A DNA stretch of 64,000 nt from Membranipora membranacea. Taxonomy: Eukaryota; Bryozoa; Gymnolaemata; Cheilostomatida; Membraniporidae. The stretch spans positions 15,682,948-15,746,947 of the forward strand of contig OU612071.1 of the NCBI GenBank assembly GCA_914767715.1. The letters run 5' to 3'. The notes under the pieces are model-generated. The model saw only the letters and a program-made list of their open reading frames with translations, had not been told where the DNA came from and ran no database searches. The translations under genes were made by a program, and so were the position numbers. This document shows, piece by piece, positions 1 to 12,065 of the stretch. Within the stretch, counting starts at the first letter, position 1; each line of letters opens with the position of its first letter.

Positions 1-137
1 CAAGGAGACTGTGTAAAAGTGATCGGAGATGTAGAAGTATTGTATGTGATGTTGATGCTTACATTTACAAACAAACAACCATCAGAGAGAATGCATCACA
101 CCCTTGCTCCCCCTCCCCGAACCAAATTATCTCTTAT

Positions 138-779
138 CTTAAAGACTTTGTTTGAGGCTGCTCTTTTGTATTACATCTTATTCTCCATATTTTATTCTAT
201 CATGTGAGCGATTTTCAGCTTTATAATCCAAATATTGAGGAAGTTATGGCCTCTCAAACTTCCAAGGTGACGGCAATTTATCGGCAGTAAGAATCAGCCG
301 GCAATCCCTAGGGTACATCACTAATAAATATGTTGATGATCAAAATGTTCAAATCTGTAATGGTCTCGAACCCAGGTCCAAATGGCTTTGCAGGCGACGC
401 CGCTAATACTGATCTATATTGTCTATTGGCTAACCTAGTTAGTCAAAGTGGTGTGATGGTAGCGTCGTTGCTTATAGGTATGGGGCCCGGGTTCGATTCC
501 CACCCAGGTCTGAATTTTGATCATCATCTTATCTGTGTGATTATTACTGTATTAACTAATAACTCATAATGTCTATGTCACATGTCTATGGTTGTGACAT
601 ACCCCAGGGGAAACATCCGCTTATTCCCAATGCCGATTGAAGGCAATCACCCTGGAAGTTTGAGAGGCCATAACTTCCTCAATATTTGGATTCAAAAGCT
701 GAAAATCGCTCACATGATAGAATTAAATATGGAGAATAAGATGTGATACAAAAGAGCAGCCTCAAACAAAGTCTTTAAG
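138..779. mobile_element. Foldback (long palindromic) DNA element with tRNA-like arms
   Basis: The outer arms, about 138-277 and 639-779, are inverted copies of each other with few mismatches. The first 13 bases from 138 match the last 13 before 779 exactly. A second inner inverted pair lies at about 331-382 and 483-530. Each inner arm contains a pol III box-B-like stretch (GGTTCGATTCC near 490 on the plus strand, GGTTCGAGACC near 365-378 on the minus strand). No transposase is present, so this is a non-autonomous element. I see no clear target-site duplication. Confidence 0.75.
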
Positions 780-1429
780 TATGGTGAGAAATATGAAATA
801 TCTGGAAACTTAAAAATATCGCATCGATGAGAAGGCGAATTATATTGGCTTTCTCAGCACTCATATAACCATGTTAATATCAGTCATGTGGGTAGAATTT
901 TCTGAAAATTGGTAGAACGCAGAGGTGAGTGCAAATAGATAGATTAGGACCAATGATATATAGAAAATTTGGTTAAAAGATTTTAATTCATAATGAATAC
1001 TATTATATGTACCTAAAGATGAATGAAGTATTAAAGTCTCTAATTACGCCCTCTGTACTCTTCTCAACTGAAGATTGGAGTTGCAAAGACGCAATATTAC
1101 CGTGTTTTCTCCATAATGTGTTGCGACTGATAACTGACTGCCATTTTCATAAGATTTTCTAGACTGAATGAGGGAATTTAAGAAGATCCAGAGTCAATCT
1201 GGACAAGTATGAATCTTGTGTTGTCCATTCGACGTTTTCTTGATATTCAGAGACTCAGCAGAAGAGTTTACGTGTTCACTGATTTGACCTGCTGTGTTGG
1301 CTTTAATAGTTTCGGCAATACAAATACAATACCCCAAAAATGGAATTAAGAGCTAGCTGACATAGCCAAACCATAACACGAGATCTTTAAGCTCAAAATT
1401 TTTGAACCACGGGTTACCTGCACGCCCTG

Positions 1430-2340
1430 TATAATTGGAAGTCATAATACTGGACAGATAAAATGAACTCACTGAGTGTGTAACATTTTAGTTAGAGAGA
1501 CAGGACACAGTTAAACTGGCAGGTAAGTGGGTAGGTGTAAAACCAGCTAGCCAGGTAATTGTGATTTTATCGTTATGGTGTGTTTGCGGTTGAGATTTTA
1601 GTGTTTTAAGGGGATAACACAAATCATTTTGTCCCCTGACTGCCAAAGAAATCACTTGCAAGTCATCTAATAGGGTGACACAGTTTTACAAAGATATTGC
1701 TAAAAATGCTCTAAAAACGATAAAGGCAAGCAGCAAACTTTTTCACCTCCAATCGCTTTTCCACAGGCTACTTGTACCCCATGTTATCACAAATCATCCT
1801 CAGTAGCTGGAACTGAACAGATAAAATAAACCGACTGAGTGTGCAACATATTAGTCAGAGAGACAGTACACAGTTAAATGCCTGGCAAGTGGCAGAAACC
1901 AGCTAGACCTGTCATTGGGATTTAACCTCATGTGTTTGCGGTTGATATTTGGCGAGAATAAGAAAATTTTAATACTGACTGGAAGAGAAACTACCTGCAG
2001 GTGATGTAGATGGTGTTACATGTGAAATTTTCTGAAAAAATGGCTATAAGTGCTCCATAAACTAAATTTGTATGTCTGTTTCTAATATTTTCAATGATAA
2101 AGTCAATGATTCATGCACTATCCACGCACAAACCAGATTCCGTTGCATCAAGGAAATGAAAGTGAAAATACTTCCAAATGATCCACATAGTGCACATGAA
2201 AAGTTTTCCGAAAGGATGGCTGTAAGTGCTCTAAAAATCTAAATTGCCATGCCCATAACGTATATTCTCAATGATAAGTCATATGACACAGGCACTAGCC
2301 ATGCACAACCAGACTGCGTTGTATCATGGATTTTGCAATA
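1430..2340. repeat. Decayed tandem duplications
   Basis: Two diverged segments of about 150-190 bp, at 1,430-1,620 and 1,807-1,960, share long matches, including a common stretch around 'gtgtttgcggttga'. Another pair, about 2,019-2,165 and 2,199-2,330, is related at a spacing near 185 bp. I found no coding exon here. The ankyrin gene's missing 3' exon(s) should lie in this direction, so this may be intronic. Confidence 0.5.
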
Positions 2341-2406
2341 ATTAAGTAGGACGTTTTTAGCACTGCATTGTCCACTCTAGAGTATATAATAACTCTATGG
2401 ACCTAC

Positions 2407-4536
2407 CTTTCAACGAATGCCGCCATGTCATCATCTCCGAGGTTGTTCTGAAAGTTGGATTCATCATCCAAAGACCCAAGTTTGCCACTAAAGCCTCCAG
2501 ATGAAGACTCAGGGCCGATAATATTCCACTGCAATGTGAAACAATAACAATAAGTGTCATTGTAGAAATCATGTTACTCACTCCAGCAAACATGAATCAT
2601 CATCAGATTGAACTAAAGTAAAGTAAATTAAACTCAAGAGTACAGTGTCACCTTTTCTGAGGCAAAGCAAGGAAAGGAAAGCTAATGACCCTTGCCCAAC
2701 AATAAATATCTTGATGTTCAGCCAATCAGAATTCAATGCTTCAACAACAGAGCTGTGAGGAAAGCCTCATTAACCATGAGAAGCTAACTCATAAATATTA
2801 AATACACAAACAATTTCAATCTAATAAATCCATTTTTTACAAAATGTTTATTTTCAATTGAGTGTTGATTCATACTTTTTTCTTACCTGATTCTCTCTGC
2901 TTTTGAATGTGTTCTTCTCTGGCATTTTCACATCTTCTATACGTTTAAACTCATTTGTAAGCACACTCGCTCCAAGCTTGTCCTTGAAATTTAAAAAAAA
3001 ATTAACATCAACAGATAATATTTGGAGGTTATGAGCATTATTGTTTGTTTATATTAGTACACTGTGTGACTTCAATGGCAATCATAACGGTCTGCCAATC
3101 TATCATTTTATTATGATTTGTATATCATTTTGTAAAAGCCCAAATACAATTGACACAGAGAAGCGCCTTCTTATTAAGTTACAACTATTGACTAGATTGT
3201 TCAAATAAGGTGTTCTGTTCGGCTAGCTTTAGTTATGATTATGATTTATCTCACCTGGTTGTCAGAGGGGAGCTTTAATGGCTGCTGAGCCCTGAGTTCC
3301 TGAGCTATCCTATCTCTCTGTATTGTTAGTTCCTTTATTTTTTCTGTCAAATTATCTAAAAGTAAAATTAATGAGCGCCAATTGAAACTTTAAGAGAGTA
3401 TTTCCACTTTAAGATTATAATAACAGGATGAAATTGGGAAAAATTTTTGGTAAAAAATCGTCAAAAATAGGAAGGGTGAGAGTTGTTAATAAAAACGAAA
3501 TAATGAGAGACAAAGTACTGTACCTACCATGCAAGGTTTTAGGGTCAGAAGATTTGTTGTTAAGCTCTTCAAAGTATCTCACGGTCCTTGAATTTCCGCT
3601 TTGTCTCGCTAAATCCAAAACAGTTTGATTTTCTTTGTTTAGCATCTTGAAGACTTCCATCTGTTGACCTGAGCTTAGCTTTTCCATTGAGAGAGTTCTT
3701 ATCAGGACTCTGTTTGTATTGATTGCAGCACAGTGTACAGCAGTGTTCCCTCTGTTATCTTTCTCCACCAAGAGATCAAATAAATCGACTGAAGAACATC
3801 CCTCCAAAATGACTTTCACCATGCTTGGGTCGTTTTCCTGGATAGCGTAGTGAAGAGCAGTTTGACCGTTTTTGTTATTACGAGCTAACAGCAGTTCGGT
3901 AGCATCATCTCGAGTCAAGCCTGCTAGAATAGCGGTCATTACTGTTGCATCCCCACAGTCTGCTGCACAGTGTGTTGCAATTTTGTATGAGGCAAGAGAA
4001 GATGGTGTACTCAAAAGCGTCACAACCCTAGTATCTGAATGTAACTGCTCAATAATAGCACGAACTGCAGGGAGTTTTCTGTGAAAGCTTGCAAAGCATA
4101 GTGCTGTTGTCAAAATGATTGATTTATTGTTCTCGATCTCAAACAGATTCACCTCCCTAATCAGCCATTCAACATTGCCAATGCCAGATGTAATAACAAC
4201 GACATTCTGAGAAAGCACATCTACTTTCGCGTACAACATCAACAGTTCTACTTTTACATCCTCAGGCAAGCCATCTATCATAACAGTTATCATATCAGTG
4301 TCAGCTTGTTTGGCCGCCAAGTGTAGACAGTTGATACCTTCATTGGAATTTCCATCTTCCCTGCTGTGGGCACCAATAAAGTACATCCTCGGAAGCTTGA
4401 TTATAGATAATCGCTCTCTTATGGTAACAGCCTTGCAGAGTGCCTTCAACACCTCCAGTATAGGTGGTTTGGCACGATCTGTTTTCATATAATCTTTGAC
4501 AAGGTTCTCGAGTTGTTCAGATTCATTTTTAGACAT
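2407..4536 (-). CDS. Ankyrin-repeat protein with C-terminal coiled coil, 3' end not found
   Basis: Four exons join in frame on the minus strand: 4536-3528, 3355-3255, 2982-2887 and 2528-2407, all with GT donors and AG acceptors. This gives 442 residues plus two bases, so at least one more exon is needed. Exon 1 carries degenerate ankyrin repeats, with recognisable helices near residues 66-90, 185-208, 223-247, 262-285 and 301-326, for example GQTALHYAIQ and GNTAVHCAAI. Exons 2-3 encode a charged helix likely to coil. Exon 4 is Ser/Gly/Asp-rich and probably disordered. The unspliced frame runs on to a stop at 3415, but its hydrophobic tail is intron sequence and not a true membrane segment. 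I saw no death domain, kinase or other catalytic domain. Ankyrin repeats usually bind other proteins; the partner is unknown. ATG 4536 is the first in frame. Confidence 0.85.
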
Positions 4537-4953
4537 TGTGTTTGGGTTAATGTATAAAGAATCTCAGGTCCAGTTCAAGTCACATAGGTTCTTTGATGAG
4601 TCTTTTTCTGCACTACAAAAGGAGAAATAAACCTTGATACACGCTCATAGCTTGAGTATTTGTAAAATGTGCTCAATTGATCTAGGCTGGAAAATCTTAA
4701 ATGCAGAGCCAGCTAACTGGATCAGTAGGAATACAGTAGGTATGCACGGTTTCCACACTAACTCACTTGGACCTTACACATCTCCCACAAGGAGGTAGAA
4801 CAAATTTGTGTTAGGTTGAGCTGTTATGCAGGAAAACATTCCCATTATGGTGAGTGGGCCTTACTCGTCGCCACATCGCTCTCAGTTTGGAGGCAGGCCG
4901 GAGCTCAGCTGCGGGGCGGAGCCGACCAGGCACTAGATGACGTCATGATTTGG
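4537..4953. other. Upstream region of the ankyrin gene, with SINE tail fragment
   Basis: No gene is visible. About 4,878-4,915 resembles the tail of the SINE family seen complete at 39,131-39,335 (a shared core like ctctcagtttg followed by gcaggycggagc). The ankyrin promoter should be here but no core element stands out. Confidence 0.45.
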
Positions 4954-6080
4954 AACCTCCATCACTTGTCAGATCTATCTGTCAGTAATTTTCTCATTAT
5001 TAATTTTCAGAGGAATTTAAGTATGGGCTGTACATAGGGAGTAGGGATTACACATTATTATACTCAAATTAAAACTTTAATCCCGCCCATACAGGGTACA
5101 GAAGCCCGAGTTATAGCAGCAAAAACATCAAGCGCCGCTGCAAGAGATGCTAGCCTGCCCACTGCTTTTAGTGCAAACAAGTCAACTCTCTGACTAATGA
5201 TCATGATATGCAATGTTCGATGTTGTGAATATGAAGCACGACACAAGGAGCTGGTGGCTGTGGCTAGAGCAAAACAATCGAGACCTGGCAATACAATTCC
5301 AACTGTGTGAAAATTAACTCCGAGGGTTGGCTTCATGCTGCTTGTTCAGGTCATTGAAATGCTGACTAACAAAAGGCCACGGGAAAGAAGACCTGAGTGT
5401 TGTGAAGTGTCACATGATTCACTGAAGGTTGTATCCCCTCAGCATATTTACTTGTGTCTATATGAGTAACTCACCTCTCATAGAAGTTCCCTTCTGGTTG
5501 TGAGACAAGATATTCTCCCCTCTACTGTAAAGGCATCTGATCTAAAGCATAGCAACGTTTTTCTAAAGTCTGTTACTAAGTATCGCGGGTTTAGTTCACA
5601 TTGAGATAATCGCCGTTGCTGTATGTTGTATCATCAGCTGCTGTATTTCGTATTAGTTCATTAGGTCCTCATGACTGCTACTGCTACTCACCCTTATCAA
5701 TAGAGCCATGAGTGAACACTCACTTAATCAATGAGAAGCATTGCCGTTGATTTTTTCTTGTATGTCAAAACTATACCAGCACAAAATACAGCGAAAACAT
5801 TCCAGACTTAAAACATAATGATTATGTGGGTGACCGTCAGCCAAGTATTGTGAAGGTTACACTTAAAGTGGCTTCAGGATAGAAAACATTTCTGATCTAC
5901 TTAATACATACAGTGTACGGTTGAATTGCCGTCAAATTCAGACTGTTATGACGTGAATAGAGGTAATTCAGTGTTAACAAATGGTTCAAACACAAAGTGT
6001 TATGACTTGGTGTAACAAGATTGATTCTAGAATCGAGGATAGAGGAATCAGGTCTTGGGATCAATGCAGTCACCTCCATC
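4954..6080. repeat. 1,127-bp tandem repeat, unit 1
   Basis: The first of three head-to-tail units. The sequence starting 'aacctccatcacttg' recurs at 4954, 6081 and 7208, exactly 1,127 bp apart each time. The units differ by only a few substitutions, so the amplification is recent. Each carries an open frame of 75-90 residues on the minus strand and a shorter one on the plus strand over the same bases. I recognise neither. Confidence 0.95.
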
Positions 6081-7207
6081 AACCTCCATCACTTGTCAGA
6101 TCTATCTGTCAGTAATTTTCTCATTATTAATTTTCAGAGGAATTTAAGTATGGGCTGTACATAGGGAGTAGGGATTACACATTATTATACTCAAATTAAA
6201 ACTTTAATCCCACCCATACAGGGTACAGAAGCCCGAGTTATAGCAGCAAAAACATCAAGCGCCGCTGCAAGAGATGCTAGCCTGCCCACTGCTTTTAGTG
6301 CAAACAAGTCAACTCTCTGACTAATGATCATGATATGCAATGTTCGATGTTGTGAATATGAAGCGCGACACAAGGAGCTGGTGGCTGTGGCTAGAGCAAA
6401 ACAATCGAGACCTGGCAATACAATTCCAACTGTGTGAAAATTAACTCAGAGGGTTGGCTTCATGCTGCTTGTTCAGGTCATTGAAATGCTGACTAACAAA
6501 AGGCCATTGGAAAGAAGACCTGAGTGTTGTGAAGTGTCACATGATTCACTGAAGGTTGTATCCCCTCAGCATATTGACTTGTGTCTATATGAGTAACTCA
6601 CCTCTCATAGAAGTTCCCTTCTGGTTGTGAGACAAGATATTCTCCCCTCTACTGTAAAGGCATCTGATCTAAAGCATAGCAACGTTTTTCTAAAGTCTGT
6701 TACTAAGTATCGCGGGTTTAGTTCACATTGAGATAATCGCCGTTGCTGTATGTTGTATCATCAGCTGCTGTATTTCGTATTAGTTCATTAGGTCCTCATG
6801 ACTGCTACTGCTACTCACCCTTATCAATAGAGCCATGAGTGAACACTTACTTAATCAATGAGAAGCATTGCCGTTGATTTTTTCTTGTATGTCAAAACTA
6901 TACCAGCACAAAATACAGCGGAAACATTCCAGACTTAAAACATAATGATTATGTGGGTGACCGTCAGCCAAGTATTGTGAATGTTACACTTAAAGTGGCT
7001 TCAGGATAGAAAACAATTCTGATCTACTTAATACATACAGTGTACGGTTAAATCGCCGTCAAATTCAGACTGTTATGACGTGAATAGAGGTAATTCAGTG
7101 TTAACAAATGGTTCAAACACAAAGTGTTATGACTTGGTGTAACAAGATTGATTCTAGAATCGAGGATAGAGGAATCAGGTCTTGGGATCAATGCAGTCAC
7201 CTCCATC
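6081..7207. repeat. 1,127-bp tandem repeat, unit 2
   Basis: The second unit, nearly identical to unit 1 with scattered point changes (for example near 6,212, 6,363 and 6,507). The junctions between units carry a doubled 'cctccatc', which may be the microhomology that seeded the duplication. Confidence 0.95.
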
Positions 7208-8520
7208 AACCTCCATCACTTGTCAGATCTATCTGTCAGTAATTTTCTCATTATTAATTTTCAGAGGAATTTAAGTATGGGCTGTACATAGGGAGTAGGG
7301 ATTACACATTATTATACTCAAATTAAAACTTTAATCCCACCCATACAGGGTACAGAAGCCCGAGTTATAGCAGCAAAAACATCAAGCGCCGCTGCAAGAG
7401 ATGCTAGCCTGCCCACTGCTTTTAGTGCAAATAAGTCAACTCTCTGACTAATGATCATGATATGCAATGTTCGATGTTGTGAATATGAAGCACGACACAA
7501 GGAGCTGGTGGCTGTGGCTAGAGCAAAACAATCGAGACCTGGCAATACAATTCCAACTGTGTGAAAATTAACTCAGAGGGTTGACTTCATGCTGCTTGTT
7601 CAGGTCATTTAAATGCTGACTAACAAAAGGCCACGGGAAAGAAGACCTGAGTGTTGTGAAGTGTCACATGATTCACTGAAGGTTGTATCCCCTCAGCATA
7701 TTTACTTGTGTCTATATGAGTAACTCACCTCTCATAGAAGTTCCCTTCTGGTTGTGAGACAAGATATTCTCCCCTCTACTGTAAAGGCATCTGATCTAAA
7801 GCATAGCAACGTTTTTCTAAAGTCTGTTACTAAGTATCGCGGGTTTTGTTCACATTGAGATAATCGCCGTTGCTGTATGTTGTATCATCAGCTGCTGTAT
7901 TTCGTATTAGTTCATTAGGTCCTCATGACTGCTACTGCTACTCACCCTTATCAATAGAGCCATGAGTGAACACTTACTTAATCAATGAGAAGCATTGCCT
8001 TTGATTTTTTCTTGTATGTCAAAACTATACCAGCACAAAATACAGCGAAAACATTCCAGACTTAAAACATAAATGATTATGTGGGTGACCGTCAGCCACA
8101 TAATCATTTATGTTTTAAGTCTGGAATGTTTTCGCTGTATTTTGTGCTGGTATAGTTTTGACATACAAGAAAAAATCAACGGCAATGCTTCTCATGATTT
8201 TTTCTTGTATGTCAAAACTATACCAGCACAAAATACAGCGAAAACATTCCAGACTTAAAACATAAATGATTATGTGGGTGACCGTCAGCCAAGTATCGTG
8301 AAGGTTATCACTTAAAGTGGCTTCAGGATAGAAAACAATTCTGATCTACTTAATACATACAGTGTACGGTTGAATCGCCGTCAAATTCAGACTGTTATGA
8401 CGTGAATAGAGGTAATTCAGTGTTAACAAATGGTTCAAACACAAAGTGTTATGACTCGGTGTAACAAAATTGATTCTAGAATCGAGGATAGAGGAATCAG
8501 GTCTTGGGATCAATGCAGTA
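7208..8520. repeat. 1,127-bp tandem repeat, unit 3, expanded by inverted insertion
   Basis: The third unit is about 195 bp longer than the others. The extra length comes from the direct-inverted-direct block at about 8,000-8,297. The unit loses homology at about 8,520, just short of the last 11 bases seen at the ends of units 1 and 2. Confidence 0.93.
8000..8297. repeat. Direct-inverted-direct (foldback) rearrangement
   Basis: The segment at about 8,000-8,098 is followed at once by its reverse complement (8,099-8,194) and then by a second direct copy (8,194-8,290). The same segment occurs once in units 1 and 2, so this is a local triplication with an inverted middle copy. Confidence 0.9.
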
Positions 8521-10550
8521 TGCCGGATCGCAGTCTATCACTCAAGTTTGATTATAAATACTTGATATAATATGCTGATCAGGGCCTTCGCAAATTCTTG
8601 GGATAATCTGGGATATTGTGCAATCTGTTAGAATGCTCTCTATGAACAACAAGGCCATCTATCTCACTAAGGTGCATTGATTGTCCCATCCCCCTTCACC
8701 CTTGTGTGGCTAACCATTATCATGCTTATCCCATACCCTACCATCTGCCAGAAAATATCTGACCTGAAATTAGAGTAGTTTGAATTTTAAATTTGTTTTA
8801 AATTAAGTTTGAAATAGGCGTGGGTTTTGTAAACCAGCTTACCCTAAATAACGCATGTTATAATCCAACCTCAAATGAAATGCATTATCTTGCAAGGTCT
8901 CTGCCCTGTTGCGTGCAACTCTTCAGATATTGATACTGTCCCTCCGAGCTGTTATATGTACGCTCACTATGTTATCTATGTTACTCATATACAGCTTGCG
9001 CTCTGAGGGCTGAGGGAAATTGCATTAGAACTGAAATGAAACAAAGTAGAAATTAACATCCATCAAAATGATTCTTATTACAATGTGCCGTTGAAATAGT
9101 ATCTACATCCTATGGATCTTAGGCTACATGATAAAATACGCATTATGTCAGATACATTGGCAGTGGGTCATATTGTATGTTCGACATGAAATCAATCTAG
9201 TGGTCAAAAGGCATTTCGATCAGTAAACTTCTGTTTAGATCAGATTAGATTAGATATGCCACTTTAGGAGTGAAACAATTTTGTTGAGGTATTTGGGGCA
9301 GGGCAATCACGCAATCATCCATCAAAATGACGAAAGTTCAGATGGAACCCGTTAATTGACCTCGGTCATTTACCTGAATGCCTCGGAGAAAATTATAAAG
9401 TACTTTCAGAGACTCAATGATATTCAGTGAACACATATATGTTTATCTTTTTTATGATAATTTGCTGATGGCTCTACAAAACAGTCACTTTTGAAATGGC
9501 AGGCCACCCAAGGACAAAAGCATTCCCTCATTTATAAGCACACTAACACAAGTGTTTTGATGATGTAATTTATCACATTGCAATGCACCGCAGCGTCCTT
9601 GATTCTTTGATCCTCAATGATCTCCTTTTACTTGAGTTGTCCTCTAACTTTATAAGAAAGGACAACTTCTTTCTTTATAGTCTTCAGTCTGATATTTAAT
9701 CGGGATAGAAAGATCCAATTTTATTTTTTAGCTTAAGTGTGGTATGTTGCATTTTTCAGCATAATGCTTTGGCTGAGGACAGGTTAAAATGTGAATCGAT
9801 ATAAACCAACTGATGTAATAAAATAGTAGTTCAAGGCAATATCGGTATCAAAATCAGATGCTTCAGTCTAGCCTAGTTCAGCATGAATTGAAGTGAAAAC
9901 ACCTTAGCATGGTAAATGCAACTCCACTGTCAAATAAATGTTGCATGATGAGGCGAGCATCCCAGGAAAATGACTTACATTTATAAAACAAGAGTACATC
10001 CAACTTTAGTACTGCTGGTTTCTGGGCCGCTGTCATACGATACGATAGACCTGCATATGTGAGTGCATACAAACCAATATGGAGGTAAAAGCTTCAGTCA
10101 GAGGGACAGACGGAGAGGAAGGCCAGCCCTTTGGGAGCAGTGAGACAGAGAGGCGGGCAGTCAGCGACGGTGAGTTGGGCAAAACTGTCATGTGGTTTTA
10201 CTTTTAAATTCAAGTTTCTGAACATGTTGTGTATTACTTGGCAGGTTCTTGCCTGGAGACGACTCTCGGGACAGCCGAGGAGTTAAAAAACTGCAGCTCA
10301 AAAAGTTTAACTGTGATGACTTTATCTAAACATGCTTCTATGTCATTTGGCGAGTAGTTTATCAATATTACAATTACAATAGGTGTTTGATATTTGCGAT
10401 ACAAATAGATTCTACAAAGTTGCATACCTTTAAGATGTCTCAGTTACAACACTGGTCCTGGTGTCCACTCAATAGTGCGTCATGGGCTTGTGGCTAGAAT
10501 AAGTCTCAACAAGCAGTCGGATGTGACGTTGCGCACGTCAAACTTCTCAC
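8521..10550. other. Intergenic, nothing recognised
   Basis: No open frame with coding character, no splice-consistent exon and no clear repeat was found on either strand. Confidence 0.4.
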
Positions 10551-11247
10551 AAGATACAGCGTAACAAAACTGATAGTAGCTTACAGTCTGTAGTTCCAGT
10601 TTAAGAGCTTGTATGTTTAAACTTTTGTCTTATCTCTGTGTTTGTTTTGTGCGAGTAAATGACATGATGTTGCCGTTCTCATAATCTCATAGATAACAAG
10701 TATTGTTCAAACACTCCCCAAACCACTTAGCCATGTGGAAACTGCATGATACCATACATCCCTTTGGCTTTGGCAATGATACAGCCAGTGGTGGAAATGG
10801 GCCTATACGGACCTATACGGTGTATAGGAAGTTCACATCAATGCCTATACACCTTCAATAAGTGTATAGGCACTTATATCCTATCACTGCTGTGCACTTT
10901 GTATGCTTATTATGCCCATTATTTTGCCTCCTCTCATTTCAGTCGAAACATGCTCTTAGATTTAGGCTCAAAATGTCAAAAAGATACACCAGAAACACTG
11001 TAATTAGGGCACAAATATCAAAAAAATTCGCGGGGAGAACCCCTGCACCCGTCACCAGAACGGCGCCTGCGTCCCTCCCGGACCGACCCTGCAGCGGCCG
11101 GCAAATGCTACGCGTTGGATTGATCTCAATGTTTGGTGTATAGGCACTTTTTTGTTCCATTTTTCCACCACTGGATACAGCGTAACAAAACTGATAGTAG
11201 CTTACAGTCTGTCTGTGGTTCCAGTTTAGGAACTTGTATGATTAAAC
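10551..11247. repeat. About 70-bp direct duplication flanking a transposon
   Basis: The segment at 10,551-10,622 is repeated at 11,174-11,247 with minor changes (both contain acagcgtaacaaaactgat). The hAT-type insertion sits at the left edge of the second copy. Confidence 0.85.
10786..11173. mobile_element. Non-autonomous hAT-type element, 388 bp, with perfect 8-bp TSD
   Basis: The ends are inverted repeats (CAGTGGTGGAAATGG at the left, its near-complement at the right). They are flanked by identical 8-bp copies of GATACAGC at 10,778-10,785 and 11,174-11,181. An 8-bp duplication with CAGTG-type ends is the hAT signature. The interior has several short 'gtataggca'-type repeats and a GC-rich core at about 11,025-11,115. 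No transposase fragment was seen. Confidence 0.9.
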
Positions 11248-12065
11248 ATGTCTCAGAATGGAAGTGATGGTTTTGGGAATCAAATGATGTTCAGCGATGC
11301 CGGTAAAATATATCAAGTGATCTCTCACCGTTCTTAATTTAGGAATCATTTTTAGTCACTGAGTATATAAGAGGTAGAATCAAAGATATCTTTAGTTTAG
11401 TGCTTAATTGTATACTAGATTTTCTGTTGATCCCAAAAAAGAAAGGGAGGCTGTCTCCCGTTGGTTGAGACCTATATAAAAGGGTGATTGTAATTTTAAT
11501 GAAGCTAATAAAAAACTACATGGTGTAGCATTGAAATCTGTTAACTGTGTTTATCATTGGCGGCTGTTGGCATGTAATCACAGTTAGATGGGTTTTTGTG
11601 CACCATATAATTGTAAGCAATGACAGATTTCACATTAAAATTTGGAGTTGCATTCCCCAACAAAATATCAAGCACCTGTTGATTCGGTGTTATGTAATGC
11701 ATGCCTGGAAAAAATTAAAGGTAAATATTCATGCGCGAATGAGTCAATTTGATTTGTGAGATGTGAATAGCTCAAAATTCATATTTGTCTCATGCATTGA
11801 TGATTCGAATCTAGATATTATGTCTATGAAATATCATGAAACTTTACATTGAACCATACATGTCTCCTTCATCCTTAGAATGATGGTTCATTTCATTACG
11901 CGGATTTATAATGTAAACAATTCAGTTAATTGAACAGTTGAAAACATACACAGTGTGTTAGCTATCGTGTTTTAGTTCATTCAGGGAGCGCCTAAGCACT
12001 TCGAAGTCAGCTGTACGGGTGGTTTGGTTGAAGAAGATTGCTCACAGTGACTTGGAAGTCCAAAC
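11248..12065 (+). promoter_or_regulatory. Upstream region of laminin gamma with TATA-like boxes
   Basis: A strong TATA match, TATATAAAAGG, lies at 11,473-11,483, and a weaker TATATAAG at about 11,362. If the first is used, transcription would start near 11,510 and leave a 5' leader of about 550 bases. No transcript evidence is available, and an upstream non-coding exon is equally possible. Confidence 0.3.

Noticed and set aside
440-520. A functional tRNA gene
   Set aside because: Box A and B are present, but no complete acceptor stem can be formed and the segment is part of a palindromic element.
3415-3527. Hydrophobic C-terminus of the 373-residue ankyrin frame as a membrane anchor
   Set aside because: A consensus donor at 3,527 and three in-frame downstream exons show that this stretch is intron.
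5064-7545. Three 75-90-residue minus-strand frames as real genes
   Set aside because: They are copies of one frame in a recent tandem repeat, with no recognised motif and an overlapping plus-strand frame. Kept only as a finding.
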